Below are positions 46,617-57,745 of a stretch of DNA of 64,000 bases, piece by piece. Within the stretch, counting starts at the first letter, position 1. Each line of letters starts with the position of its first letter. The notes beneath the pieces are model-generated. The model had not been told where the DNA came from and did no database searches. It saw nothing but the letters and a program-made list of their open reading frames with translations. The stretch spans positions 32,001,149-32,065,148 of the forward strand of contig CM061231.1 in NCBI GenBank assembly GCA_030844895.1. The letters are read 5' to 3'. The DNA comes from Ambrosia x helenae (lineage: Eukaryota; Streptophyta; Magnoliopsida; Asterales; Asteraceae). The position numbers and the translations under genes are program-made.

Positions 46617-49350
46617 TCGAAATTATGGAAGCTCGACATAAAGACCTTCAACAGCGGGCTAGAGTCAACTGGGCCGCTTCGGGTGATGACAATTCTGGAT
46701 ATTTTCACAGGATTATTAATGGTAGGAGATCTAGTAATGCGGTTCCAGGCATTGATGTCGATGGTATTTGGGAAACAAGACCAAAGATTGCAAAAAGAGA
46801 AATCCTTAGGTTCTTTCGGTCTCATTTTAAGGAGAAACATGCGAATAGACCAACCCTTCTCTGTCAAGATTTGAAGACGGTGCCAGAAGATAAATATGAA
46901 GCTTTAATTAGAGTCTTCACAAAAGAAGAGATCAAGGGTGCGGTGCTGGAATGTGGTAAAGACAAGGCCCAGGTCCGGATGGTTTCAATTTTAATTTTGT
47001 TCAACAATTTTGGGCAGATCTAGAAAATGATTTTTATAATATCCTCACTGAGTTTTATGATTCGGGCTACATTAGCCCGGAGTGTAGCACTTCGTTCATT
47101 ACCTTGGTACCGAAATGTAAGAACCCGATTAATATGAAGGATTATAGACCTATCAATCTCATTGGTATGATTAGTAAGGTCATATCGAAGATCATGGCTA
47201 ATAGAATTAAGTATGTTATGGGGGATGTGATATCAGAGTCACAGTCGGCTTTCATCAAAGATAGGAACATTTTGGATGGCCCGCTCGTTCTTAATGAGGT
47301 TATTAATTGGTTGAAGAGAAAATCTAAGAAGGCGTTCCTCCTAAAAATCGATTTTGAGTAGGCGTATGACAATGTCAATTGGAAATTCCTTATATCTATA
47401 TTGGAGCAAATGCGCTTTCCGAATAGATGGTGTATGTGGGTGATGGGTATCATGCAATCGGCCGGTTCGGCGGTTTTATTTAATGGGTCCCCTACGTTTG
47501 AGTTTGTTTGTCACAAAGGCCTTAGACAAGGGGATCCTTTATCTCCTTTTTTGTTCGTGATTGTGATGGAAGCTCTCTCGTCTATAATATACAAAGCCAT
47601 TCGGATTGGAGAGTTTAAGGGGGTACAGTTGGATGGTACCGAGAATGTTATTTCTCATCTTTTGTACACCGATGACACCCTAATTCTAGGTGAGTGGTCG
47701 GCTAACAATGTGATTAGTATGGCGAGAATTTTGAGGTGCTTTTATGTTTGCTTGGGGCTGAAAATAAATATCAATAAGTCCAACTTATTTGGTATAGGAA
47801 CGAATAATGAGGATTTGGATAATACGGCTTTGGTTTTGGGATGTAAGCGTGGGAATATGCCCTTTGATTATTTGGGTATAAAAGTTGGAGCAAATATGAA
47901 TAGATGTGGTAATTGGAAGAAAAGTGGTTGAGGTGTTTGAAGCTAGATTGGCTTTATGGAAGGCGAAGATATTGTCGATTGGTGGACGCGTTACACTTAT
48001 TAAATCGGTTCTTGAAAGCCTCCCGATATATTATTTCTCCTTGTATAAAGCTCCCAAGAAAGTCATTGATAATTTAGAGAGAATTATGAAGAAATTTCTA
48101 TGGTCAGGTTCTTTAGACAATAACAAGATTCATTGGGTGAGTTGGGACAAGGTGACTAGACCGAAAAAAATTTGCAGATTGGGAATTAAAAGATTGAAAG
48201 ATGTTAATGATGCGCTCTTGTTTAAATAGGTTTGGAGGTATAGAGTGAGCCCGGATACTTTATGGCGTCGAATAATAGATGTTTGTCACAATAAGAACAA
48301 GATGTGGGAGACTTTGCCTGTTTGTAATCATGCAGCAGGTATATGGAAGGCTATCGTGAAAATCGGGAGTTCTTTGAAGGTTGACAATGTTCTATTACAC
48401 ACGTTCATAAGGGTTAAAGTGGGTATAACTAGCTCGACACGGTTTTGGATTGATGTCTGGATGGGCGACATGGCTCTGAAATATCGGTGGCCGTTATTGT
48501 ACCATCTAGAGAATAATAAAGCGTGTACCGTGTTTGATCGGGTGAAGTGTATAGATGGCCGATGGGTTTTGGATGCAGACTGGACGAGACTTATTACCTC
48601 TGTTGATGCTTTTGAACAATGGATGCAAATGGTTGGGTACATAAACCGTATGGAGGTGAAAGAACCTTTTGATACATGGTCTTGGAATGCGGACAAAGGG
48701 AAGCTTTTCTCAGCCAAATCATTTAGAAAGGTGTTGCAGTTAGGGGCTGACTATGGTACAAATTTCGTGTTTTAAATGGGTCTCCTGGGTGCCGATAAAA
48801 TGTCAAATTATTGTTTTGGAGAGCGGAGATGAATAGGTTGCCGACAAAGATGGAGCTTACAAAGAGACATGTGGTTTTGCCGAGTACGCTTTGTTCGTGG
48901 TGTGATTCAGCTGATGAGACAGCAATGCATATTTTTATGGATTGTGTTATCACAGCCAATGTCTGGGATTGTATTAGTCGGTGGATTGGTTTGAATCCTA
49001 TCTTTGCGTTTGATATCAAGGATTTACTGGAGGTGCACAAGTCGGTTAGTGGTGACAAGATAAGGAAGAAGATTATTCATGGGATCATCATGGTTACAAT
49101 GTGGAGCCTTTGGTATGCGCGAAATGATACGGTTTTCAACCGGAATAAACCAACGGTTAGGGATATTGTCGCTAGAGTTAAGTCTATGACGTTCTTATGG
49201 TTAAAGAATAGGAGTAAAAGTACTAGGATTGTGTGGAAAGATTGGTATCAATTCCCGTTGTATATGTTGTATTAGTGGCTTGCCACCAGTCCTTGTTTTG
49301 AGGACTGTGTAGGCGTTTTGTGAATAAAATTTAATTTTCAAAAAAAAAAA
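46617..49350 (+). mobile_element. LINE-2, 3' part
   Basis: Continues the LINE-2 reverse transcriptase after the LTR insertion and ends with a 3' UTR (ccagtccttgttttgagg), an AATAAA (49323) and an A run to about 49350. Locus unit 3 follows directly. The right target duplication is not clear. Confidence 0.85.
46622..49275 (+). pseudogene. LINE-2 ORF2, 3' part: RT and zf-RVT, broken
   Basis: RT core from DLQQRARVNW through YRPINLIGMISKVISKIMAN, GSPTFEFVCHKGLRQGDPLS, and a palm motif reading LLYTDDTLILGEW. The usual YADD is YTDD here. The zf-RVT domain has CSWCDSADETAMHIFMDC (about 48886-48940) and ends RIVWKDWYQFPLYMLY. Lesions include a frameshift near 46968, TAG at 47359, a frameshift near 47920, TAG near 48227 and a stop near 48773 with a frame change before the zf-RVT part. 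It is inactive. Confidence 0.85.
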
Positions 49351-49360
49351 AAGAAATCAG

Positions 49361-49555
49361 TTAAATAATAAATTTAATACTAAGTTGCTCAAGAGTAGCC
49401 ATTTTCACATCAATGATTTATTCAATGCATGTTAATGTCTCTGTTTCTATTTTCTACACCTAACACTATTCGTCATATGCTCTTTATAACATGTTATCTA
49501 TATTACTACATTGAGATCTCATTAGTAGCCTTTTTTTTAATTATTATGTAATTTA
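49361..49555 (+). repeat. Tandem locus unit 3, truncated
   Basis: Carries aataaatttaatactaag, ttgctcaagagtagcc, tttattcaatgcatgttaat and ctaacactatt.gtcatatg in the same order as units 1 and 2. Similarity fades after about 49485. The next LTR element inserts at 49556. Confidence 0.7.
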
Positions 49556-52334
49556 TGTAACACCCTGGTCTTAGGGCCCAAAATTTTTCGCGTCTCGTCC
49601 CTGCAATAGACTTTAGTTATAACTATATCTTGTATTTGTATTATTTTAAGACTAGAAATTGTAAAAACATTAAATATTAGTCATCGTTGCTTCCGTTGTG
49701 CAAGTCTGTTACCAAACTGTCGTAACGTCCAGCCCCCACCTGGTCGGGTTGTTACAGTTGGTATCAGAGCAACGGTTGTGGCGAAATAGGATATCACCAG
49801 ATATCCTATACCACACCAAGAAAAAGAACTTAGCGTTTAAGGCTCTAAGACTACCTAGCTAGGAAATGCCTTGAAATTACATAAGACTGGCCAGAGTAAG
49901 AAACGAAATAAGTCGAAACTCGAGTACCTGAACACACCAGCATGCTTACAAGGACCTAGAACTAGCGTGACTAGTATACGAGCTTTGAGTGATACGTGAA
50001 TGATGACTACGACGGAGATTACTAGAATAATTTCGTGAGGTAAATTAACGATTACATTTAACGTCATGTAATTGTGAATTTACAGGCACGAGAATTTTCT
50101 AAGAAATCCGAGGAGTCGCCAAGATAAGAAGTGTCAATCAGGATGACCATAGCAAAGAGTTTGGACTAGTTATAATTGGTACGGCATAGGCAAATTACGA
50201 TGATGGACTATGTTAAAGTTATAATTATGACCATAAACTTTTGTGAGAAGACAGACTATGTTAAAGAAATAAACAAACATGTGATACACTCGTCCGACAA
50301 TAGTAAAGATTTGGAACTAGGCATACTTGGTGAGACTTGGCGTGTTTTAAGGGTATATATACACATACACGCATCTATGACTACTATAGTAATTATTCCT
50401 TAAGTTCTATGTTTATGAATAATGATCTTTAACGCATCTGTGACTAGTCTTTTCATGACTAAGTTATAAGATAACCATAAGAACTAGGTACCTCGTCAAA
50501 ATTCGGCGATGCAACTTGAGAAAATTCAAGAAATCAAAGAGAAACTTGATCAAACTAGAGAATGGACACCCCCTTAATCCGACAAGTGTTACTTCCCAAC
50601 CAAATAATTATTGTCTACTATATGATTTTGTGTGTCTATATACATTGAATTTCGCATTGGTATCTTCTTGTCAGCTAGACCAAAGTTAGAGATTGAACCA
50701 TTGACTACTAGATTCTTTGTTCGGGCAAGATCTATATCGGCCTTCGTAGATTTAAGATATGGGAAATGTCTTGAATTTGTAACCGCATAACAAGTGTTAG
50801 AGTTTATCTCGGAAAAACCAATTGGAGAGGCAGTGATCTAGGCTCAAGAATGTATCAATCGCTATGACCAACCAACCTTCGCTAACCAAAGGAACTAGGA
50901 TTAAACGCTACTTGAGGTATTCGTAAGGTTTGATACCAGTTTCGTCATTTTATGTCTCATGTTTTCTCTAGATTAGAGTCATAATATTCGAAATAGTTCC
51001 ATAACCTTTTAAGCATAAGTGACGAGTCTTCCCAGTGAAATATATTAGAATGGCATAGACAGATCCTAACGAGGGGAGCGGAAACACTCGTAAAAACTAT
51101 TATAAGGAATATTAGACAAAAACAAGAGAATATAGTCAAAATTTGGAAGGACAAATCTTTGGAGATAGCAATTCAACCATATGAGAAGCTAAGGTTTAAG
51201 TTACCAAAGAAATGTGGTGCGCCCTTAGTATGTTTAAGAGCAACATAATGCGCTTGGGTGTCTAATTTTTCCAATTCCATGTTTTCTAACAACTTGTCAC
51301 CGTACTCTATACCACTTCCGATTAAAATTATGAAGGTTTATGACTTCCACAAAATTTTGCTGACAGTTTAGATAGAATTTAACCATAGCGTTAAGCATAG
51401 AAACTTGTGAAAATAACATATAACTATAATAACTTAGTATTATATAAGGTCTCCACCTTGGTATCTAACCTACCCTAAGCAGAGTCCTTAAGAACTAATA
51501 ATTTTCAGAAAACACCTAGGATTTATCGACAAAGTACGTTTTCAAGTACGCTTTCTATCAGGGTATTGGGAAGATTTCTGGTACGTTTTCGAAGCATCAA
51601 AGGTGTGGTGGGTTAGCTGCGGTACACCCTATATATAAACACTAATGGTGCACTAGAAATAGGACTGGGGATTATACCAAAAACAAACCCTGATTTGTTG
51701 ATAGTTTGACCCATTTGTTTAAACTCTAAATTCTAAGTGTCATGGCTTCTATCCTTTGAACTTGGTGATAGACTCTGTGAGATTTTGACCATCCTTTTGA
51801 GAGATTTTAGTACCTCGTAACTGTTACATCCGTACCCAAAACATGATAATGAAAACTGTTCATGTAAATTCATTGGAGATAGATGAATAAGCGATAAAAG
51901 AGGAAGGTAAATATGATAAAAAAACACTAAATAAATTATTGCGAAGGAACCCTGAAAATGAAGTATAAGGTTTGGAGTGAAACAACCAAAACTACGACTT
52001 GGTTAGTGAAAGGAATGTGTGACAAACAAGCGCGAAAACCAGATCATCAAATCCGAGTATGGAATGTACTGGATGGGCGACAATAGTTGGACCGAAAATA
52101 ATTCCGAGGACGGAATTCCAATAACGGGGGAGAATGTAACACCCTGGTCTTAGGGCCCAAATTTTTCGCGTCTCGTCCCTGTAATAGACTTTAGTTATAA
52201 TTATATCTTGTATTTGTATTATTTTAAGACTAGAAATTGTAAAAACATTAAATATTAGTCATCGTTGCTTCCATTCTGCAAGTCTGTTACCAAACTGTCG
52301 TAACGTCCAGCCCCCACCTGATCGGGTTGTTACA
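49556..52334 (+). mobile_element. Small non-autonomous LTR retrotransposon (2.8 kb)
   Basis: Perfect 5-bp duplication attta (49551-49555 and 52335-52339). LTRs are 49556-49756 (201 bp) and 52135-52334 (200 bp), TGTAACACC...GGTTGTTACA, with about five substitutions, so it is older than the LARD-like element. Primer site at 49759-49770. The 2.4-kb interior has no gag-pol. A perfect 9-bp stem with a 4-base loop (taggatatc acca gatatccta, 49787-49808) lies just after the primer site. The polypurine tract aacgggggagaa ends at 52134. Confidence 0.85.
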
Positions 52335-52423
52335 ATTTACACTCTTCAAATTATTACATTAAATATAAAAACACTTGCTATTAGTGGTGCTATCTTTTTA
52401 AAACTATAATAGTATAAAAAAAA

Positions 52424-53417
52424 GGGAAAATGGCCAAAATAGCCCGTTGACCGTGCGATTTGCCTAAATGGCCCTCTCCCCCTCTTTGGAGAGACCGGTC
52501 ACATTTCCCAACCAGTCTGAAACGTCTCCCGAGAGGCTTCCCATATGAACCAATACAAAACCAACACCTCATCAGACACTCTCTCTCCTTGCTTTCTCTC
52601 TCCTCTCTCCTCACTCTCTCTCTCCCTTTCACTCTCCTGAACCCCCTTTCTCTCTCCTGAACCGTCTCCTCACTCTCTCTCTCCCTTTCTCTCTCCTGAA
52701 CAGTCTTACACTCTCTCCAACCTCCACCATTGACTCCCTCCTCCGTGACCTCACCGGAAACGTTTTCCGCTTCCACCTATTATACGTAGGCAGCTTCTCC
52801 AAAGCCGCCCATCGTAACGCCTCTTCGTCTTCCATCGAGTGACAGCTGCTCCGGCCGTCATGGCTGCCACCACCTCCCTGAGCAAACACGTCCTCCATCC
52901 GCCAACTTCCGGCGGCTCTGCTAATACCGCGACTGATACTCCTTCCAAGACTTTGACTTATACTCATCTTCCGCTCGTCCTCTATGGTTGTAATGTCATG
53001 AACTAACGATCCCGTTAAGGGTCTGGTGGTTCTGAATGTAGTGGAAGACTGTTCAGGAGAGAGAAAGGGGGTTCAGGAAAGAGAAAGGGGGTTCAGGAGA
53101 GAGAAAGGGAGAGAGAGAGAGAGAGTGAGGAGAGAGGAGAGAGAAAGCGAGGAGAGAGAGTGTCTGATGAGGTGTTGGTTTTGTATTGGTTCATGTGGGA
53201 AGCCTCTCGGGAGACACTTCAGACTGGTTGGGAAATGTGACCCGTCTCTCCAAAGAGGGGGGAGAGGGCTGAGGTGTTGGTTTTGTATTGGTTCATGTGG
53301 GAAGCCTCTCGGGAGACACTTCAGACTGGTTGGGAAACGTGACCGGTCTCTCCAAGAGGGGGGAGAGGGCCATTTAGGCAAATCGCACGGTCAACGGGCT
53401 ATTTTGGCCATTTTCCC
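52424..53417. mobile_element. Pack-MULE with long TIRs and 9-bp duplication
   Basis: Both ends read GGGAAAATGGCCAAAATAGC inward and the arms stay similar for about 280 bp. They are flanked by taaaaaaaa (52415-52423 and 53418-53426), a 9-bp duplication. Long TIRs with a 9-bp duplication define Mutator-like elements. The right arm contains a 102-bp tandem duplication (53171-53374). No transposase is present. Between the arms lies a fragment of an ABC transporter gene on the minus strand. Confidence 0.85.
52776..52967 (-). pseudogene. Captured exon 1 fragment of an ABCG/PDR transporter
   Basis: The minus-strand frame starts MSISQSLGRSISRGISRA, then SWRMEDVFAQGG and MEDEEALRWAALEKLPTYNR. The W.MEDVF and DEEALRWAALEKLPTY motifs mark the N-terminus of pleiotropic drug resistance (full-size ABCG) transporters, just before the first nucleotide-binding domain. 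Similarity stops after YNR at AG|GTGG, which could be the original exon end. The frame then runs on into the TIR as low-complexity Arg/Glu-rich sequence. It is 64 codons of a ~1400-residue protein, so it has no transporter function. It is the cargo of the surrounding MULE. Confidence 0.75.
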
Positions 53418-53489
53418 TAAAAAAAAGTTATAAACAATGAGAATATGCGTGCGACTTGTATATACATGTAGAAAGTCAACAATGACTAA

Positions 53490-54309
53490 GGGGCTGTTTG
53501 TTTACCCTCTTAATGATTCATTAAGAGGCTGGCCTCTTATTCGGACAGAGGCTTGGTTGTTTGGTTGCAAAAATACAAGCCTCTTAACTGAATGGAGCAG
53601 TCTGAATCATTCAGATACACACACATGCTGAATGAAATTTTAGACCAAAAAAACCCTTCTCTCCTCTCTACACAAAAACACCTTCCAAACCCTTCACCTC
53701 TCATCACCCAACCCAACCCAACCCAACCCTCCGCCCCCAACCCTCTGCTCACCACCAACCGCCGCCGCCGGCCCTCCACCTCCGGCCACAACCTTCCTCC
53801 TCCGTCTCCCCACTCTCGTCGGCGACCCCCACCCCTCACAACCCCCTGCCGGAAACCCCCACATGCTCCTCCTCTGGTTCCCCTTGTTTCCATGGGTAAC
53901 GACCCTGGACGTTGATTGAAGGATCGTTTAGCTCCACGAAGGTGGTTTTGGTGGATATCAGAAATTCAGAAGTGGTTAGTGTAGTGAGGAGATGTGGGTT
54001 TCGTGGTGACATGGGTTTGAAGAAGAACAAGATATGGGTTTGTGTGAAATGGTATGGCTCTGGTTATGTGTAGAACAAGATGTGGGTTAAAATAACAAGA
54101 AATAATCGGTGGTGTATTGTGTTTATTTTTAATTGTTTTGTTATATTAAAAAAAAGAATAAGGGGTAAAATAGTCATTTTGTATAGTTATTCAGAGGTCT
54201 AACCAAACAACACTTTACTGACTCACTACTTACTGGTTCAGAAGCTCATACCCATTCAGGCCTCTTACTGGTTCAGCACTTACTGGTTCAGCACCACCCA
54301 AACAGCCCC
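53490..54309. mobile_element. Tourist/PIF-Harbinger-like MITE
   Basis: Starts ggggctgtttg and ends caaacagcccc (perfect 11-bp TIR). TAA flanks both ends (53487-53489 and 54310-54312). A 3-bp TAA duplication with G-rich TIRs fits PIF/Harbinger. Subterminal repeats include cctcttaatg/cattaagagg on the left and three copies of cttactggttcag on the right. A proline-rich frame inside (53592-53915) is low-complexity and not supported. Confidence 0.75.
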
Positions 54310-54312
54310 TAA

Positions 54313-55185
54313 CTATTCCTATTCCACTCCTCTTATGTTACATGCACGTGGAATGCCTACAACCCTCTATTTTCATAATCAATGACCAGGATCTCTTCCT
54401 ATTAAACATGGATTCCTATTAAACATGGAGGGTCTAAAACTTGTATGGTAAAATTATGATGACATTCATTTGAAAAGTAGATGGAAACAATATAATTTGG
54501 AGGGAGGCCGTTGAACTTAAAGGTGCATAAAAAACCGTACATGAAATCGTACTAGGTTAAAAGAAACTGGAACTGGTTTTCTTATTACCCGAGTATCCTA
54601 TAACTGAAATCAGAATCGACCCTACTTGTAAGGTATATACAATGTATTCATTTTTATCTCAATAACCAAAACTGACACCGTAACTGATTTATACCCGGAA
54701 TCGGTTCTAATCTGTACCGATAACTAGCTTTTTTAATGCCCAACTTGCATTTTTTAAATGGTGGATGCATGGTGTTTTAATAACTGATACAGGTTATAAT
54801 AATGTGTCTAAACTCATTACATAAAGTTATCAACTTCATTGCCTTAATGTAATTGGAATAGGTATAATAATTTTTCATTTTGTTTTTTTTTTTTTTAGTT
54901 TTGCACTTTGATAAATGTAACAATTGTTAGAAAATAATAAAAAAAATATTATGATACAAATTTCATCATTTCATTATTTGACAAGATGTGGACAACCATA
55001 TATCATGGAGTTAAGGACCGTTGCCAAGTCGATTTCCATCCATTAAGTGATTGTGTTTCCTCTTTTAGCCTATAGTATATTGCTATTCATTTTCCATTCT
55101 TTCTCTTGTAAAAGGTGTAGTGAATATTATCCTGAAACACCAAAAAAAAAATCCTACTACAATTTTGGTTCTTTACTTGAAATCA
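54313..55185. other. Spacer and probable decayed copia 5' LTR
   Basis: AT-rich. A short direct repeat, cctattaaacatgga, occurs at about 54397 and 54412. No gene is seen. The last 100-200 bp before 55186 look like the end of a copia LTR because a primer-site-like string follows, but the LTR start is not identifiable. Confidence 0.35.
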
Positions 55186-56015
55186 TGTATCAGAGCAGTG
55201 AATGATCCCGGATCATCTCATTCGCTCGTGCTTATCATCTACCTTCTCAATGTTCAAGAAAATAAGTTGCTTACCCGAACCCAAAAACCATGTTTTACGA
55301 AAACAATTCAATCAACAATGATTTGTCAATACAGATTGCAGACCTTCTAAAAACAGTCTCAACTCTCAGATCCAGACCTAAAAACAAAATCTTTTCAATA
55401 ATCTAAAAATTAGTCTTAAACTTAACAGCCAAAATTATGCTCTATGGGCTCGAATGATGCAAATTTCCATTGGAAGAAAATCCAAATCCCTTTTAAACCA
55501 TCTATCAGAAAAACAACCAAGTCCGACCGATGAAAATATGAGCACTGGGATCAAGACTACCTGGTCGTTTTTTCATGGCTCATTCAAAATACTGAACCCT
55601 CTTTTTGCCAGTAATCTCACTGAATTCCCATAAGCAAAATTATTATGGGATGCCCTAGTGGTAACGTATAGCAGTGAGAAGGATAAACTACAAACATTTG
55701 ACTTAAAATGATTTCTAATTCCCCACCTAAAATGATTTCTGTGGATAACTACTACTAGTGGAAGGATAGGCTCGAAGAATGGCAATGTTCTATAACAACC
55801 GTCTGTGTTTATGTATCCAGAACGGTTATTCTAAACCTACTAGAACTCTAGAGGATCAAACAATCACTGTTTCTTTAAACGGCATGGATGAAGAAGAAAA
55901 GGCAATGTACGAAGTAGAGAACAAAGAAAATGCTGGCATCACCATGAGTCTTTCACAAGAGATCCTACACACTTTTAAGAAGTTTAAAGATGCTAACGAC
56001 TTGTGGGAAGCTCTT
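55186..56015 (+). pseudogene. Copia 5' remnant: primer-site-like string and broken gag
   Basis: tgtatcagagc (55186-55196) resembles the iMet primer site. Then comes a copia-type gag N-terminus, LNSQNYALWARMMQISI, followed by LLNHL and LLWDALVVTY (55425-55715) with a frameshift and a stop. A second gag-like piece, ITMSLSQEILHTFKKFKDAN, ends LWEALC at 56020. These are the UBN2/DUF4219-type gag domains of Ty1/copia. The two pieces do not align as one protein and may come from two elements. The frame is cut by the insertion starting at 56016. Confidence 0.55.
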
Positions 56016-56656
56016 TGTTAGGATCTGAGTTTGAATTGTTATGAAGTCTGATCAATGAAACCGTTAATGAAGATAGAAACTAATATGCAAAGTGCAGCGG
56101 AAAGTAAACATTAAATCATAACAAAACAGAAGAATTATTTTCAACAAGTACTTTTATAACCATCACAGATTAGTACAAAGTTATACAATCTCCCCCTCAG
56201 AAGAAAAGGCTTTGGTTGAGATTTAGTCTTTTTCTAAGAAAAGATGTTACATGGTTGTTGTTTGTTGGGATAGAAAGTATTTTTAAAATCTTGTTTGATT
56301 TGTTTTCCCACAACTAGTTGTAAGATCTTCTTATTGTACTGATTTTCTTTTCTGTATCTGCAAAATTCTGTTATGTGGTTAAACAGACCACATATTTCAC
56401 ATGATTTTGCCCTTCCTTTTAAATTTTTAGGAGTTTTGGAAGGCAAAGTGCTGACAGTATCAGGATTTTGAATTAGGTCATCAGCAGTTTTCAGGGTCTC
56501 AACTCCTGATGTAGATGAAACTACTAATGGCTTAATGTCAGTTAAATTCACTTCTTCATGACTTTGTTTTTCATTCTTAAGAAAGTTCTGATGAAAAGAT
56601 GTGCAGACTTTCATATTAGAAGTTTGAACTATTAACAAACTTGATCTTGCATTCAC
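56016..56656 (-). mobile_element. Copia-type LTR end with polypurine tract and CCHC gag-like ORF
   Basis: Read on the minus strand: a 141-codon frame (56656-56234) containing the zinc knuckle CEICGLFNHITEFC (CX2CX4HX4C), then the polypurine tract CTTCTGAGGGGGAGAT (56203-56188). A 172-bp LTR follows, beginning TGTATAAC and ending ATCCTAACA (56187-56016). A gag-like protein directly before the 3' polypurine tract means pol is missing, as in TR-GAG non-autonomous elements. The matching 5' LTR is not seen in the window, so this copy is truncated. Confidence 0.5.
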
Positions 56657-56989
56657 ATGTCCCTTTCAAATATTTCACTAATTAGGAAACACACAACTAA
56701 GAGCTTCATGGATGACCAAGCTTCACCTCCTTTCTTCCTTTGTCTTTTCTCGGCCAAAACACACCAACACACACAACCACACTTGCACACAAATGATTGG
56801 TTAGTGAATGAGACAAGAAACATAATCTCATGCATGTACGTAAAGGACAAAATCACAGCTCATCCTATCTTATACTCTTTTAGGACCTACCAATTCATAA
56901 ACAAATTTCTATAGAAGACATCCTATCCAAAATACATTAATCATGTGCCATATGCACTAAGAAGTGGACAAAATTTGTGGTGCATGCAT

Positions 56990-57745
56990 GTCATGACCCT
57001 TTATTACACCATAATAGGTCTTACACACTCAAGTCTTTTTACCCATGTATGATCATATGCCCCTTTGGTAATGGATCCATCTAACCGGCCTAGAGAAGAG
57101 CATGATATAAGGAAACAAGCTTGTGATGACTCAACAATGCACTCTTTATACAAGAATAGTTAGCCTCTTTGCATGCTTGGTAAACATGGATAAGAACTTC
57201 CCAAAATTCCCCTTTATCTGTTCCCTTGTTCTCCGATCTCTCTCATGTTCTCTCTCTCTCTCTATATATATTGGTGGGTGTGCGTGGGTTGCTGAAAGGC
57301 AGCGCCGCCGCCTGCGGTGGTGCTCCGCTGTTTTCCCTCCGTTTCCAGTGACAGGAAACCCACCGGTTCCTTTCTTCATCTCTCTTTCTTAACAGTGTCG
57401 GTGTATGTATGTGTGTAGTGTTTTATGTAAAAACCGATGGAGGGTGGGGTGGTCTTGGGGCTTTTATAAGAGGGGTGGGGGTGTAGGTGTCAAGTAAAGC
57501 GGTGGGGTGTGAAAAGGGAAAAGGGACAAGGGTCCCTAGAGTGGTGAGTAATCACAACATGTTAACCGGTATCTCGTATTGTTTACAGTCTCGTGTCGTA
57601 CATTCACGTAATATTATTTTAATCTCGTTAAAATAATTATACATAGGTATTTTTAGTTTTCGGTTTCATATTAACAAACATATTTATATATTGATTATCA
57701 TAATAAAGTCGGGGAAATTTCAAGGCCTAAAACCAGGGTGTTACA
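56990..57745 (+). repeat. Probable solo or truncated LTR, left end uncertain
   Basis: The right end, aaaccagggtgttaca, has the same form as the gypsy-type LTR ends elsewhere in the window. Inside are a CT tract, a TATA-like tatatata (57262-57270), then a GC-rich leader-like segment, as in plant gypsy LTRs. A start at tgtcatgaccc (about 56989) is possible. No target duplication could be matched. Confidence 0.35.

Noticed and set aside
52390..53433. Arg/Glu-rich ORFs on both strands
   Set aside because: They are translations of the GA/CT-rich MULE TIR arms; only the PDR part (52776-52967) is recognisable.
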